A DNA stretch of 64,000 nt from Scatophagus argus (lineage: Eukaryota; Chordata; Actinopteri; Scatophagidae), in NCBI RefSeq assembly GCF_020382885.2, contig NC_058511.1, positions 18,032,504 to 18,096,503 on the forward strand, given 5' to 3'. Under the pieces are notes generated by a model. That model was not told where the DNA came from. It saw only the letters and a list, made by a program, of their open reading frames with translations, and did not search any database. The position numbers and the translations under genes were made by a program. This document shows, piece by piece, positions 49,042 to 59,935 of the stretch (position 1 is the stretch's first letter; each line of letters starts with the position of its first letter).

Positions 49042-52000
49042 GTGCAAACAGTGGAATGAGGTAGTGCAAACAGTGTGATGGTTCACACAATGGCAGGTGG
49101 TTTATGGGGAGATCAGGGAGACAGCCTGGGGGAAGAAACTGTTTTTGTGTCTGGTGGTCTTGGCATACAGAGCTCTGTAACGCCTACCAGAGGGAAGCAG
49201 ATCAAACAGTTTGTGTGCAGGGTGTGAGGGGTCTGCAGTGATGCTTCCTGCCCGTTTTTTGACCCTGGACTGGTATAAGTCCTGGATGGAGGGCAGGTCG
49301 GCCCCGATGATTTTTTCTGCAGACCTGATTGTCCGTTGCAGTCTGTTTCTGTCCTGTTTGGTGGCCGATCCAAACCAGACAGTGATGGAAGTGCAGAGAA
49401 CAGACTGGACGATGGAGGTGTAGAAGATGGTCAGCAGCTCCTGAGGCAGGTTGAACTTTTTCAGCTGTCGCAGAAAATACAACCTCTGCTGGGCCTTTTT
49501 TCTGATTAGGTCTACGTGGGACTTCCACTTGAGATCCCGGGCGATTGTAGTTCCCAAGAACTTAAAGGAGTCCACAGTAGACACTGTGTTGTTGAGAATG
49601 GTAAGAGGAGGTACGGTGGGTGGGTTCTTCCTAAAGTCCACTGTCATCTCCACAGTCTTGAGCGGGTTAAGCTCCAGGTTGTTCTGACCACACCAGAGGA
49701 CCAGCTGGTCTACTTCACGTCTGTAGGCAGCCTCATCACCATCCTTGATGAGGCCAACTACAGTTGTGTCGTCCGCAAACTTAAGTAGTTTTACGGACGG
49801 GTCCCCTGAGGAGCAGTCGTTAGTGTATAGGGAGAAGAGCAGCGGGGAAAGAACACACCCCTGGGGGGCGCCAGTACTGATGGTTCTGGTGCTGGAGGTG
49901 ATGCTCCCCAGCCTCACCTGCTGCCTCCTGTCAGTGAGGAAGTTGTAGATCCACTGAGAGGTGGAGGTCGGCACTGTGAGCTGTGAGAGCTTCTGGCGGA
50001 GGATTTCTGGGATGATGGTGTTGAATGCAGAGCTGCAGATGGAGGTTCTTGTCGCTTGCTTTAGAATGATTCCCCTTCAGTATTCCTCTTGCATTAAAGC
50101 TATGTTTTCAGCAATTACTACTACACTACTGCTGCATCAGTATGGAAGGAACTGTAATTTAAGTCATACTGAGTTTTTCTGTACAGTTGGCAGCAATGCT
50201 TGTGTAATCTGACAACAGTCGTGTACTTTATGGCCATTTAATTTAATTTGAGGAAGCTGCAGTGTTTCTTATAATTACTTTATAAAAGACAACTAATGGC
50301 CAAAATTAGGATACCTTTTCTGCAAAGTAGTTATTTAATATAGGAGGATAAGGAGGCAAAAATGGGGGGGGTATCACTCAACTTGAAACAGGATGCCAAA
50401 TTGGTGAGCTTGTCAATTTTGTATTATACAATGATGACAACAAAAAGTGATGTTGAAGAATGAATTCATAGAAAGCTCCTGACAATCAGTACCATGTTTA
50501 ACAGTCATTTCTTTTTTCATGATTATTGTTTTGGATATTTTTTGACAAGTGACTAAGTAATCAAACCAGCCACACTGAAGAGACCATGCACCCTGACAGC
50601 TCCCTGTTAGGCTGGGTTTTTTTGTTGTTATTTTCTGTAGCAATGAGCTCCGCTGGCAGTTTGTCATCTCCTCCTGTGCTTGTGTGTCCTCAGTAAACCC
50701 AAGACAAAGCGCTCCAAGCGCTTCTTGGAGAGCAGAGCACCCAAGCTGATTGAGGATGTGAAGACCGCCATGATTATGAAAGGAGGGAACACCAGTCAAA
50801 CCATCACCCAGACCCTCAAAGACATAGTGAGTAACCTCCAAACTACGGTACTATGAAAGGTTAATAATCCTCTGTCAGTATCCACTTGCTAAGATAATAG
50901 ACAGCAGTCTAAATCCCTCTGTCAGAAGCTCTGCTCAAAAGCAAAGATAACATAAAAGTTTATCATCCCAGTTGTTCATTGCCACTTTGTTTTGCACTGC
51001 TGGTTTGTACTTGAATCTACAGGTGCATCCAAATATGATATACAACCTGGTTAGGAAACCTGAAAGGTCAAACGTCCTAAAGTCATGCAGACCGTGTAAA
51101 TGAACCAAATGTTTTTTGTTGTTGAAAGATCTGCTTTAAAATTTGTGTTTCCGTTTTTAAACCATTAAACGATTTCCAGCAATGACACCTGTTAACATTC
51201 TACAATGAAAGTGATGAATATAATTGAAACTTATTGTTATATCAGTAAAATTTATATTAATGAAGCCAAGCTTTTAAAGTGATGGAATGTGACTGATCTG
51301 GCTCTGTATGCAGGCAGGGCTTAAGAGCATTAGACAGGACAGTATATATTTTTTTTTTATGGGAGAGCAGATTGAAGCTCCCTTTTCTCAACACATTATC
51401 AGTGATGCATAGATTTCAACCACATTAGCGATTTAGTTTAAAGGGACAATTCACCACAAAATCAAGATGAGATAGTTTTCCTTTTACCTGTAGTGCTGTT
51501 TATCGATCTAGACCTCTTTGATGTTAGTTGCAGAGTTAGTCTAGATAATCCACAGACCTTGTTGTGAGCAGTTTCATGCACAGGTGTAGTTTTGATTTAG
51601 GGGTGAACCGTCCCTTTAAATGAAAACTGCGGACTGACTTGCAGAATTGTTAATTCATTCTTTTTTGCTGCAGTATGCCCTGAAGAAGCCCAATGCTGTG
51701 CTTTACAAGAAGTAAGTGGCTTTTATCTCAGAAATGTACTAATAGGATTTGTGTGACTTTGTTTTGTTTTCCCTGGTAAACAATTTAAGATAAGATAAGA
51801 TAATCCTTTATTAAACCCATAACTGGGAAATTACAATGTTACAGCAGCAAACAGGATATGGAAAGACATAACTAATTGCTAATTTGAAATAAATTAAAGC
51901 TTTTTACATTGTTTTTCAGTACTTTATTTTATTTTCATTTGTAATCACATCTCACTGGCTTCAGGGATAAACCCTAACTTTAAGTTATATTGTACTTTTC

Positions 52001-55000
52001 TACTGAAAACAATTTCATTTTGTTTTTACATTCATTTGAGCAAAAATGTCAGTTTCCTTTACTTCCCTTTCTTGCTGAACTCGGCAGGTTTTCTAGTGTT
52101 TTCTTGGGTCAAATTTAAGATGTAGGAATATGAACAGTGTCTTATGAAAAAGAATTTAGATTTGTTGTTGCTCAGCATGGGACACCAGTAGGCGTGACAG
52201 AATCCTATAGAATCATTATTGAATTTAACTCAGAAAACTGGATGTCGATTGTCAAAGTCAACATGGACACATCTGTTTGTTTTTTAGGAAGAACATCACA
52301 CGACCATTTGAGGACTCAACATCACTTGTAAGTGTGCTCCCCAAAGGCTTTATTACAATCCAGCATCTTCATATGTTTTCCAGTTTGATAGCTAATCATT
52401 TCAGTTTTTTCTCAGGAATTTTTCTCCAAGAAGACCGACTGCTCGCTGTTTCTGTTTGGCTCCCACAACAAGAAACGGCCAAACAATCTCATATTTGGTA
52501 AATTTTCTTCTTGTCTCTTCATGTCACTCAACAACATACAGTGAGATGCCAGTATGATTTTCAGTAAAGCAAACTTGTCTTTAACTTGCGTTTGCATGTT
52601 CTCTAACTGTAGCAAGGATGTTTCTTTTATCCAACATTTCTACATCCGTGTTGCGTCTTATTACGCACCTGTTACAATCTGTTGGCAGCCATAGAAAATA
52701 TTGCTGTCTGTGAGGAATGATATAACTCATCATGCTGTCTTTCCACGTGCTCAAAGGTCATGTCAGTTTTGAGAAACTGCACGCTAAACGATGTGTTTTT
52801 GCTTTGGTTTGTTTGCAGGTCGTCTGTTTGACTTTCACGTGCTCGATATGATTGAACTTGGAATTGAGAAGTACGTCTCTCTGAGTGACATTAAGGTAAG
52901 GGTGGCTGTTGTTCAGCTAACGTCGGTGTAGTCAGCTGAGGACGGTTTCTGCACACCTTTAACTGTTATGCTGATCTAATATGTGCGAGTTGTATTGGAT
53001 TTGGCTCAAGTGCGTTTAGTGCTTGCACTTTTTGCCTTTATTATTTATGTATTTAGCCTTGGTAGACTTGTTTAGATGTGATGTTACAGTAGTGGTCGCC
53101 CTCTTACTGCCGGCTCAGTGTGGGAGAGCAGGTGGACCTTTTCTGTTCAAGCAGAAAAAGCTTTTCTTTTTTTCTTTCTTAAATGAAGATCATCATGATC
53201 TCATTCACTTGACTGGCACAGATCACGCAAACACACTTAATGTGACCATACATTTATAATACAACATCGGATAGCAAAAGTTCAGATACATTTAATTGTC
53301 AGAACAGACTGATTTGTAGTATTACCAAGACCGCCAAACCAGCTTAACCAGGTAAGACGACACTGATATTTTGTCTCACTTTGTTGATAGTAGTTTTCCA
53401 CTTTGTGTGTGGGGTGTGGACTAACCATTGCAGCCAGACAAAGTGACTGAGGGGATACTGGTAATAGTCCACCATCTTTAAACATCAAGTTTTTGTGTTT
53501 GTCCATCGCAGGCCAGCAAATGTCCAGAGGGGACCAAACCAATGCTTGTGTTCGCAGGCGAAGCTTTTGATAGCGACAATGAACACAAACGTCTTAAGAG
53601 TCTGCTGATAGGTATGAACTAATAATATTCAGTGAATGTGTTTCTAGATTTTGTTTAGGTGGAAACTGTAATTTTGTTCTTCTGCTAATATTTCTTTCCT
53701 TCTCTTTCAGACTTTTTCAGAGGTCCCACTGTGTCTGCGGTGCGTCTGGCAGGTTTAGAACACGTTCTGCACTTCACTGCCCTGGATGGGAAAATCTACA
53801 TGCGTAGCTACAGGTATAGAAATTAAATGGTTGAAAAAACTTTGTGGCTCTTTTTTGTTTTTGTTTTTTTTACCCACTGTCACCTTCATCAACTCTTCAC
53901 GCCAACATTTTTAGATCCTTTGAAAAGAATTTTAAGTCGGTGTGTGCACGACAGTCAGCCCTATGTTGTTTCTGCTAACGTCCTCCACAACTCTGATACT
54001 GATGTCATGTGTCACTGTAGGTGTCTGCTCAAGAAGTCTGGGTGCCGGACACCCCGGATAGAGCTGGAGGAGATCGGGCCATCGTTGGACTTCACCATAA
54101 GAAGAACACATTTGGCCTCAGATGATTTATATAAGTTAGCTCACAGACAGCCAAAGGCTCTAAAGGTAAAAATCACCTGGACAGAATTCTCCAGACTCAC
54201 TCTCAGCTTTCCTTTAATGCAAAATGTAAATAAATAAAAATCAGAGGCGTTCAAACTGTGAAAATGTTGGATATGTTAACATAAGAGTCGCTTGGGCAAG
54301 ATTGTCTTGGAATGCTTGCAAACTTATGTTTTTAATGACAAAGGTTTTATGGGTGATACAAGTTAAAGCAGCTGAACTGTTATTAGATCTTGACCAACAG
54401 TTGATTGCGAAATGTATGGCTTGTCCTGAAGGTGGCGCCAGAGGACAAACCATATTGGTTCTTAACTTAAACTTACTTACTCCTTATAAGGCTGCTGTTC
54501 AGGGGTTGGGCTTGGCCTCTTACTTCCTGTTAAGGGAAATCTTAATGCTTCAGCATACCAAGACATTTTGGACAATGCTATGCCTACAACTTTGTGGCAA
54601 CAGTTTGGGGAAGGCCCTTTTCTATTCCAGCATGACTGTGCCACAGTGCACAAAGCATAAAGACATGGCTGGATGAGTTTGGTGTGGAAGAACTTGACTG
54701 GTCCACACAGAACCCTGACCTCAACCCCATCCAACACGTTTGGGATGAACTGGAGTGGAACTTTGCAGGCCTTTTGGATCAACATCAGTATCTGACCTCA
54801 GAAATGCTCTACTGAATGAATGGGCAAAAAATCCTAGAGAAACACTTCAAAATCTTATGGAAAGAGTGTGATGTCTTTAAAGTCATTGTAGGTGTAATGA
54901 TCAGTTGTCCCTATACTTTAGTTAATAGGACTTTCAGCGTCCCTTAATTCACATTTGATATCTACCCAGTGCTTTTGTTTTAATCATTTTGCTGACATTA

Positions 55001-55579
55001 TCCAGTTAATATTAATTGTTTATGTGCTTTAGCCTACTTACAGGTGAGTGAGTTAACCTGGATATGAAGTGCTGTTGTGCAAAATAATACAAAAATAGTT
55101 CCTAAAGAGATGAAATGGATCCTCCTTCATTTAAAACAAAATAAATAGAAAATCAGCAGCAGCAGTCATATTTCATATTTCAATGTGCCTATAGGGGAAA
55201 CACTGAGGTGTCATTAGTGGAAAAGTGGGGCCTGTGGTACAAATTGACTGTGTCTTTGTCAATATTTAATGTAGGTTTTTGTTCACTAAATCAGTAAAAT
55301 GTTCCAAGAAATAGCTGCAGAAAATAAGTTGCCTAAATAAGAGATAATTTCACAAACTGGTGTCATTAATGTGTCTCTTCTTCACTGTTACAGCCAAAGA
55401 AGAAGAAGAACATTTCCCATGATGTCTTTGGCACCAAGTTAGGTCGCGTGCACATGCAGAAGCAGGATCTGTCCAAGCTGCGCACGCGTAAGATGAAGGG
55501 TCTGAGGAAGAGGAAGGGAGAGGTGGTGGCTGGAGACCAGGATGGACAGGCACCCAAAGTGGCCAAAGTAGAGAGCTGA
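48471..55579 (+). CDS. rpf2: Ribosome production factor 2 homolog (Brix domain), complete
   Basis: Nucleolar 60S assembly factor; in yeast Rpf2 pairs with Rrs1 to load the 5S RNP (5S rRNA, uL5, uL18) onto pre-60S particles. Ten exons: 48471-48493, 50694-50826, 51674-51711, 52288-52327, 52416-52497, 52819-52895, 53512-53611, 53711-53813, 54021-54165, 55394-55579. They total 927 nt, 308 aa (human 306). Visible family stretches: [12 protein letters not shown] near the N-terminus, [67 protein letters not shown], then a basic tail starting [11 protein letters not shown]. The Brix domain fills roughly residues 30-235. All splice sites are GT-AG and phases agree. The start is the only ATG joining in frame to exon 2 and sits after AAAA. 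Introns carry an antisense LINE (intron 1), a MITE (intron 2) and a decayed Tc1-like copy (intron 9), none of which disrupts an exon. Confidence 0.96.
48846..50050 (-). mobile_element. 5'-truncated non-LTR retrotransposon (L2/CR1-like) in rpf2 intron 1
   Basis: The minus-strand frame, open from about 50050 to 49102, encodes the C-terminal half of a reverse transcriptase: [31 protein letters not shown], the catalytic-site motif [19 protein letters not shown] and KFLGTTI, ending QAVSLISP. A 3' tail with GGCAAATAAAGCTGATTCTG and TTCTGA repeats follows. The endonuclease and N-terminal RT are missing, as in typical 5' truncation. The frame is unbroken, so insertion is recent. Antisense to rpf2. 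Clade placement is by motif recall only. Confidence 0.9.
48849..48876 (+). repeat. (CAGAAT)n tail repeat of the LINE
   Basis: Four to five hexamer units at the LINE 3' end (TTCTGA on the element strand), the usual tail of this fish LINE type. Confidence 0.85.
51438..51620. mobile_element. MITE with terminal inverted repeats in rpf2 intron 2
   Basis: TTAAAGGGACAATTCACC at the left and GGTGAACCGTCCCTTTAAA at the right are near-perfect inverted ends. The interior, including AATCCACAGACCTTGTTGTG, matches a widespread nonautonomous fish DNA transposon. 183 bp, internally deleted. Confidence 0.8.
51787..51863 (-). mobile_element. Non-LTR 3' tail fragment in rpf2 intron 3
   Basis: TAAGATAAGATAAGATAATC, then TTTATTAAACCCATAACTGG. 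On the minus strand this is a LINE-type tail ending in TTATC repeats, related to 20690-20740. Confidence 0.55.
54485..54925 (+). mobile_element. Degenerate Tc1-like element copy in rpf2 intron 9
   Basis: Same family as 12328-13380: AGGGAAATCTTAATGCTTCA, CATACCAAGACATTTTGGAC, and a transposase remnant reading [12 protein letters not shown], where the catalytic Glu of NPIEH is replaced by Gln. Multiple stops. Inverted ends are not clear. Here the ATACCAAG site is uninterrupted. Confidence 0.85.
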
Positions 55580-55952
55580 TGTGGCTTTTATCATCTACGC
55601 ATAAGGATTAATGTCCAGCACACACCAGTGTGGGTCACATTGGTACTGTACAGTCACCTTGTCCATAAGACTGACCATGTGTTGATCATCATGCCAACTT
55701 TTACTGCCATGGATGGGCATGTGAGCAGTCACCAGGCAACAAGGATGTATTGCTGCTGCCCCCCATTGTGTTTTCATCCCTCTTTTCCATGTGACTTTCT
55801 GATGTTTCATTGTCTCAGTTCTCTGATAAAACCACATGAGCATCAGAAAAAGTGCAACAAATCTAAATGTATCACCTACAGTTGTAGAATTTGCAGCAGA
55901 ATCAATTACATATATTTCCTGTTAAACCAGTCCTTCCCTCTTGATAACCTTT

Positions 55953-55958
55953 AATAAA
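55953..55958 (+). terminator. rpf2 poly(A) signal
   Basis: AATAAA about 375 nt after the rpf2 stop, followed within 30 nt by the T/G-rich GGTTTTCTTTT. It is the first clear hexamer downstream of the CDS. Confidence 0.65.
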
Positions 55959-55979
55959 TAATAATTGAAGAAACACAAA

Positions 55980-56860
55980 GGTTTTCTTTTAGCATATACC
56001 AAGTGCCATGTATCTAGGATTAAAGATGGTGACTAATGGTTCCTTTGACTGACAAGTGCTACTTCTATAATTGTTTTTAAATGTATTTATGTTAGACTAG
56101 ATTTAGTTATTTGGGTTTAGTAGAATAAGGGCCATGTTCTGACTGAGTGGTTTGATAAACTTCATATTCAGGTGATATTAATTGAAATCCATCTTTGTTT
56201 TGTTCAAAAAAAGAAAGCCGTTCTGCTATCTGCAATCCAAGCTACTTGCATTAAACCTTGAAAAAGAAATAGTTTAAAATGCTGGGCGATGAATCGGTGT
56301 TTACAAAAGCGCTTAAATGCTTTGCTGTTTGACAAAACACAAATTATCCGTTTAGTTTATTTACCATCAGAACATTGCAGCAACATGATTATACAACAAC
56401 GATTTAGTATTTTTGACTTACGTATGAAGTCTAATTGACAGGCTAATCTGTCAGTGCAGCCAGGTGTTTTTCATTCACAACAGCAAGCTCTTAAACTCCT
56501 CATTTGTTCTGTTTACTGATTTACCAAACTATTCAAAGGGCATAATTTAACATTTCTCCTCTAAAAATGGCTTGTCATTGTACTAAGAGTGGGTCATTTA
56601 TTTGCTCCCTTAAAATTTCTGCTGACTGCACATGTGCTTCTGTCTGTCTTTCCATCTGCTTGCCTGGCAGTTTGTCTATTTTTAGCAGCTGGAAAGGGAA
56701 GTGAAACCTTTCATAGCAGCAGTGAGGGTGCTGCAGGAGGGAAGTATTAGACTGTGCACACAAAGTATGTTTTTTTAAAAAAAACTAGTCGTGAAAGACG
56801 CATTTACTAAAGCAATATTTTGTATGTATTCAGTACTTGGGGGTCAGGATGAATGACAGT
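55980..56860. other. rpf2-slc16a10 intergenic region
   Basis: About 0.9 kb, mostly AT-rich. No gene or clear repeat recognised. Confidence 0.6.
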
Positions 56861-56861
56861 G

Positions 56862-56918
56862 TCCAATCAGCTGCAGGATTCCCCGGAGCCCCGCCCCATC
56901 CGCCTTGTGCATTTATAA
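56862..56918 (+). promoter_or_regulatory. Probable slc16a10 core promoter
   Basis: CCAAT (about 56862), a GC-rich CCGCCCC (56891-56897) and TATA-like TTTATAA (56912-56918) occur in the expected order about 250 bp upstream of the slc16a10 ATG, predicting a TSS near 56940. The leader would contain three short upstream ORFs: 56956-56976, 56993-57013 and 56997-57041. Confidence 0.5.
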
Positions 56919-57124
56919 TGCAACTGCATCGAATTGACAGTTACTGTAGGTACAGATGTTGCGTCGACCACCGTAACTACAGCTTCACCTGAATGGATGC
57001 ATCTTTATCCTGACCAGAAAGCCGTGATTTCTCAGACATAACCTGTATTTGACTTTTCATTTTTCTTACCCCTGTCATTGGCTGCATACCTGCAGATTTT
57101 AAAAAAACGGCGCTTAACTCTTGA

Positions 57125-57502
<378 letters not shown>

Positions 57503-59211
57503 TGAGGTTATTAGGGGTTACGCATGGCAAGAGGTGTCACATTTGAATTTACCGCAATTAGCTTTACGATTTAGATCATCATTATTATTTTGTTGTGTGA
57601 CACACAAAAATAGTTTGCAAAGGAAGGTCATTTAACGTGTCCGGAAGAAGCCTTAATTACTAAAACTCTCAGCCAGTTCATCTGAGGTTCTCCATGTGGT
57701 GCCACTCGGTGAATTGACAGTTTGCCTGCCACTAAAGTTAACGTGAACGGTGTTGTTCACGGACCCATGGCGTGAAAAGGTTTGTGGCGGGGAATTGAAC
57801 CAGTGGCCTTGGCACGAGCTGACTTATCCACACTCACATGCTATCCAGACCCGTGGAAAATTAATGCCGTTTACTTGTTTTATAGGTTTTTTTCCTTTAC
57901 TACAACAGAATGGGTAAAATGCGTTTGCCGTTTAGCCAACTGTACGTTACATGCTGTCAAGTTAGCTAACGTCAGCTAGCAGCTGGTAATATGATATGTC
58001 GTTTCCTGCACGACAGAAATGGAACTGAACAAAAGAATGTGAGGTTAAATGGCACGGCTCCGGTGATATAAGGTGCTTTATGCTTCTTGGCGGCCAGGTG
58101 ATGCCGTGGTTGTAAATGAGATGGCTGTAGTTGGTTTCAGTCAGAAACCGAGTGGTGTTGTGTGAAAGTTGACAGTTTACAGTTTGAAGCACGCTTTCAG
58201 TGACGGCAAAGACGGGGAGAAGCACGAGAGAGAGATTCGGTGTGGCGCTTAAGTTATGAATGAACAGATGCTGCATTTAAAAGAAAACAAACCAACTATC
58301 CTTCACATTGAGCAAATGATTTAACAGGCTTTACGCTGTGCCTCCTATGGCGCAATCCTGTAACTTCATGGGTGAAGGCACATTTGTTGACCACACATGA
58401 TCAATTACAAGAGCAGAACAGGGGGGTAGAGTTTAAGTAAAGGTCATCACTGTCTCTTTGTGTGTGTGTGTGCGTGTCAGAAAGAGAGAGGTGGCCTTAA
58501 AAATAACGAACATATGGTATGTTGTGCGTAGATTATCACTACCTGTTGTTGGTTGCCGTTTGGCAAATGAGTGTCACCACTGTTTGGTGTGTCTGCATTG
58601 TAACCTAAAAGTCAGAGGATACACTGTGTGTAGACTAACAAGCCGTTTCAACACGATGAGAGGTCTCACTCTGGGGGAGTTGAGAGAACAGATTCTACTT
58701 TTTGTGATCATATGAACATCTGTGTTTTGTTCATCTTCTTCTACAGTCTTTTTGCTTTTAAAGGCAAAATCACTGACAGTAATCAGATCTCTCCACTAGA
58801 GCAGTCACCAGTAATTGCAGAAACTGTAGCATCACTGACAGAAGCTCCCCATTCATCCCTTTGAGCTACGGTGGCTTGTAAATGACCCTAGTAATGAAGA
58901 CGTAATATTTAAGAACACAAATAACTACAGTGATATTACCGTTGTGTCATTTCCCTTACTTGACTTAAGAGTGAAACTTTTGTGATTTGAAGGGACTTGA
59001 TGTTCCTGTAGGTTGTATTTCATATTTGCACTGTCTCTTATGTTAAATGGGTGTATTTTTTGCTTTTTCATTTCAATGAACTTTGTTTCATTTCTCTGTG
59101 CACTACACATACGTGGTTGTAATGACCATAAAAACTCCTTCGGTCTCCAGACAGACACATATCATTTGATCATAACCATAACCTGAATGTGACACTGGTG
59201 ATACACAGGTA

Positions 59212-59305
59212 TGGTGGAGTAAAAAGATTTTCCTTCAAAATGTGAAAGTAGCAAAAAAAGGAAATACTCAAGTATTGTACAAGTACCTCAACATTGTACT
59301 TAAAA
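59212..59305. repeat. Decayed teleost repeat fragment
   Basis: GGTGGAGTAAAAAGATTTTC...AAATACTCAAGTATTGTACA resembles, in reverse, the common fish repeat also seen near 20540-20660. Diverged. Confidence 0.45.
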
Positions 59306-59769
59306 ATATGTTTTTATTATTACTATTGCCATAGCTCTGGCTGACATGCATATACTCTGTGCAACTCAAGCCAAAGATATATGCAGCGCCCTCCCCCCGT
59401 TCTTGGGCTCTCATGTCTTGATGAGTGATGTCTTCCCCATGTGAGGCAGAGACAACTGGACTGTGGGAATGTGGAGAGCAGTGGACAACAGTTGGAAGGG
59501 TTTTTTTCTTCTGTTTCCACATGTGATATAAAGGCACTGGATACACCTTTGCATGCTGAAGATAACTACAGTCTAATAACAGAACTCTGGAACAAGATGT
59601 GATTTCAAACTGGGGACATTTATTTGACTGTTTTGTATGTCTGTTGTCCCTTAACAGGACTGTTCTTAATCCTGTGAAGCTAAAATGATAATAGTGATCA
59701 AAAATAAAAGGAATGAGAAACCCACATTCCACTATTTTCAATAATATGCTACTTATACTACTCAGCAGG

Positions 59770-59935
59770 ATGGTTCTCCCTTGTGAGCCGGGTCCTGCTC
59801 AAGGTTTCTTCCTGTTAAAAGGTTTTTCCTTGCCACTGTCTGCTTACTCGGGGGTTCAGGTTCTGGGTTTCTGTAAAGCATCTAGAGACAATTTTGATTG
59901 TATAAGGTGCTATATAAATAAATTGAACTGAATTA
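59770..59935 (+). mobile_element. Common teleost interspersed repeat
   Basis: GAGCCGGGTCCTGCTCAAGG, TTTCTTCCTGTTAAAAGG, TTTTTCCTTGCCACTGTC and GGTGCTATATAAATAAATTG match a very abundant fish repeat tail. Family name uncertain. Confidence 0.7.

Noticed and set aside
51205..51300. Possible C/D-box snoRNA in rpf2 intron 2 (GTGATGA ... CTGA)
   Set aside because: Boxes are about 85 nt apart but the flanks do not form a terminal stem, and there are no C'/D' boxes.
59268..59741. 157-codon minus-strand open frame
   Set aside because: No recognisable domain; it lies in slc16a10 intron 1 and is partly repeat-derived.
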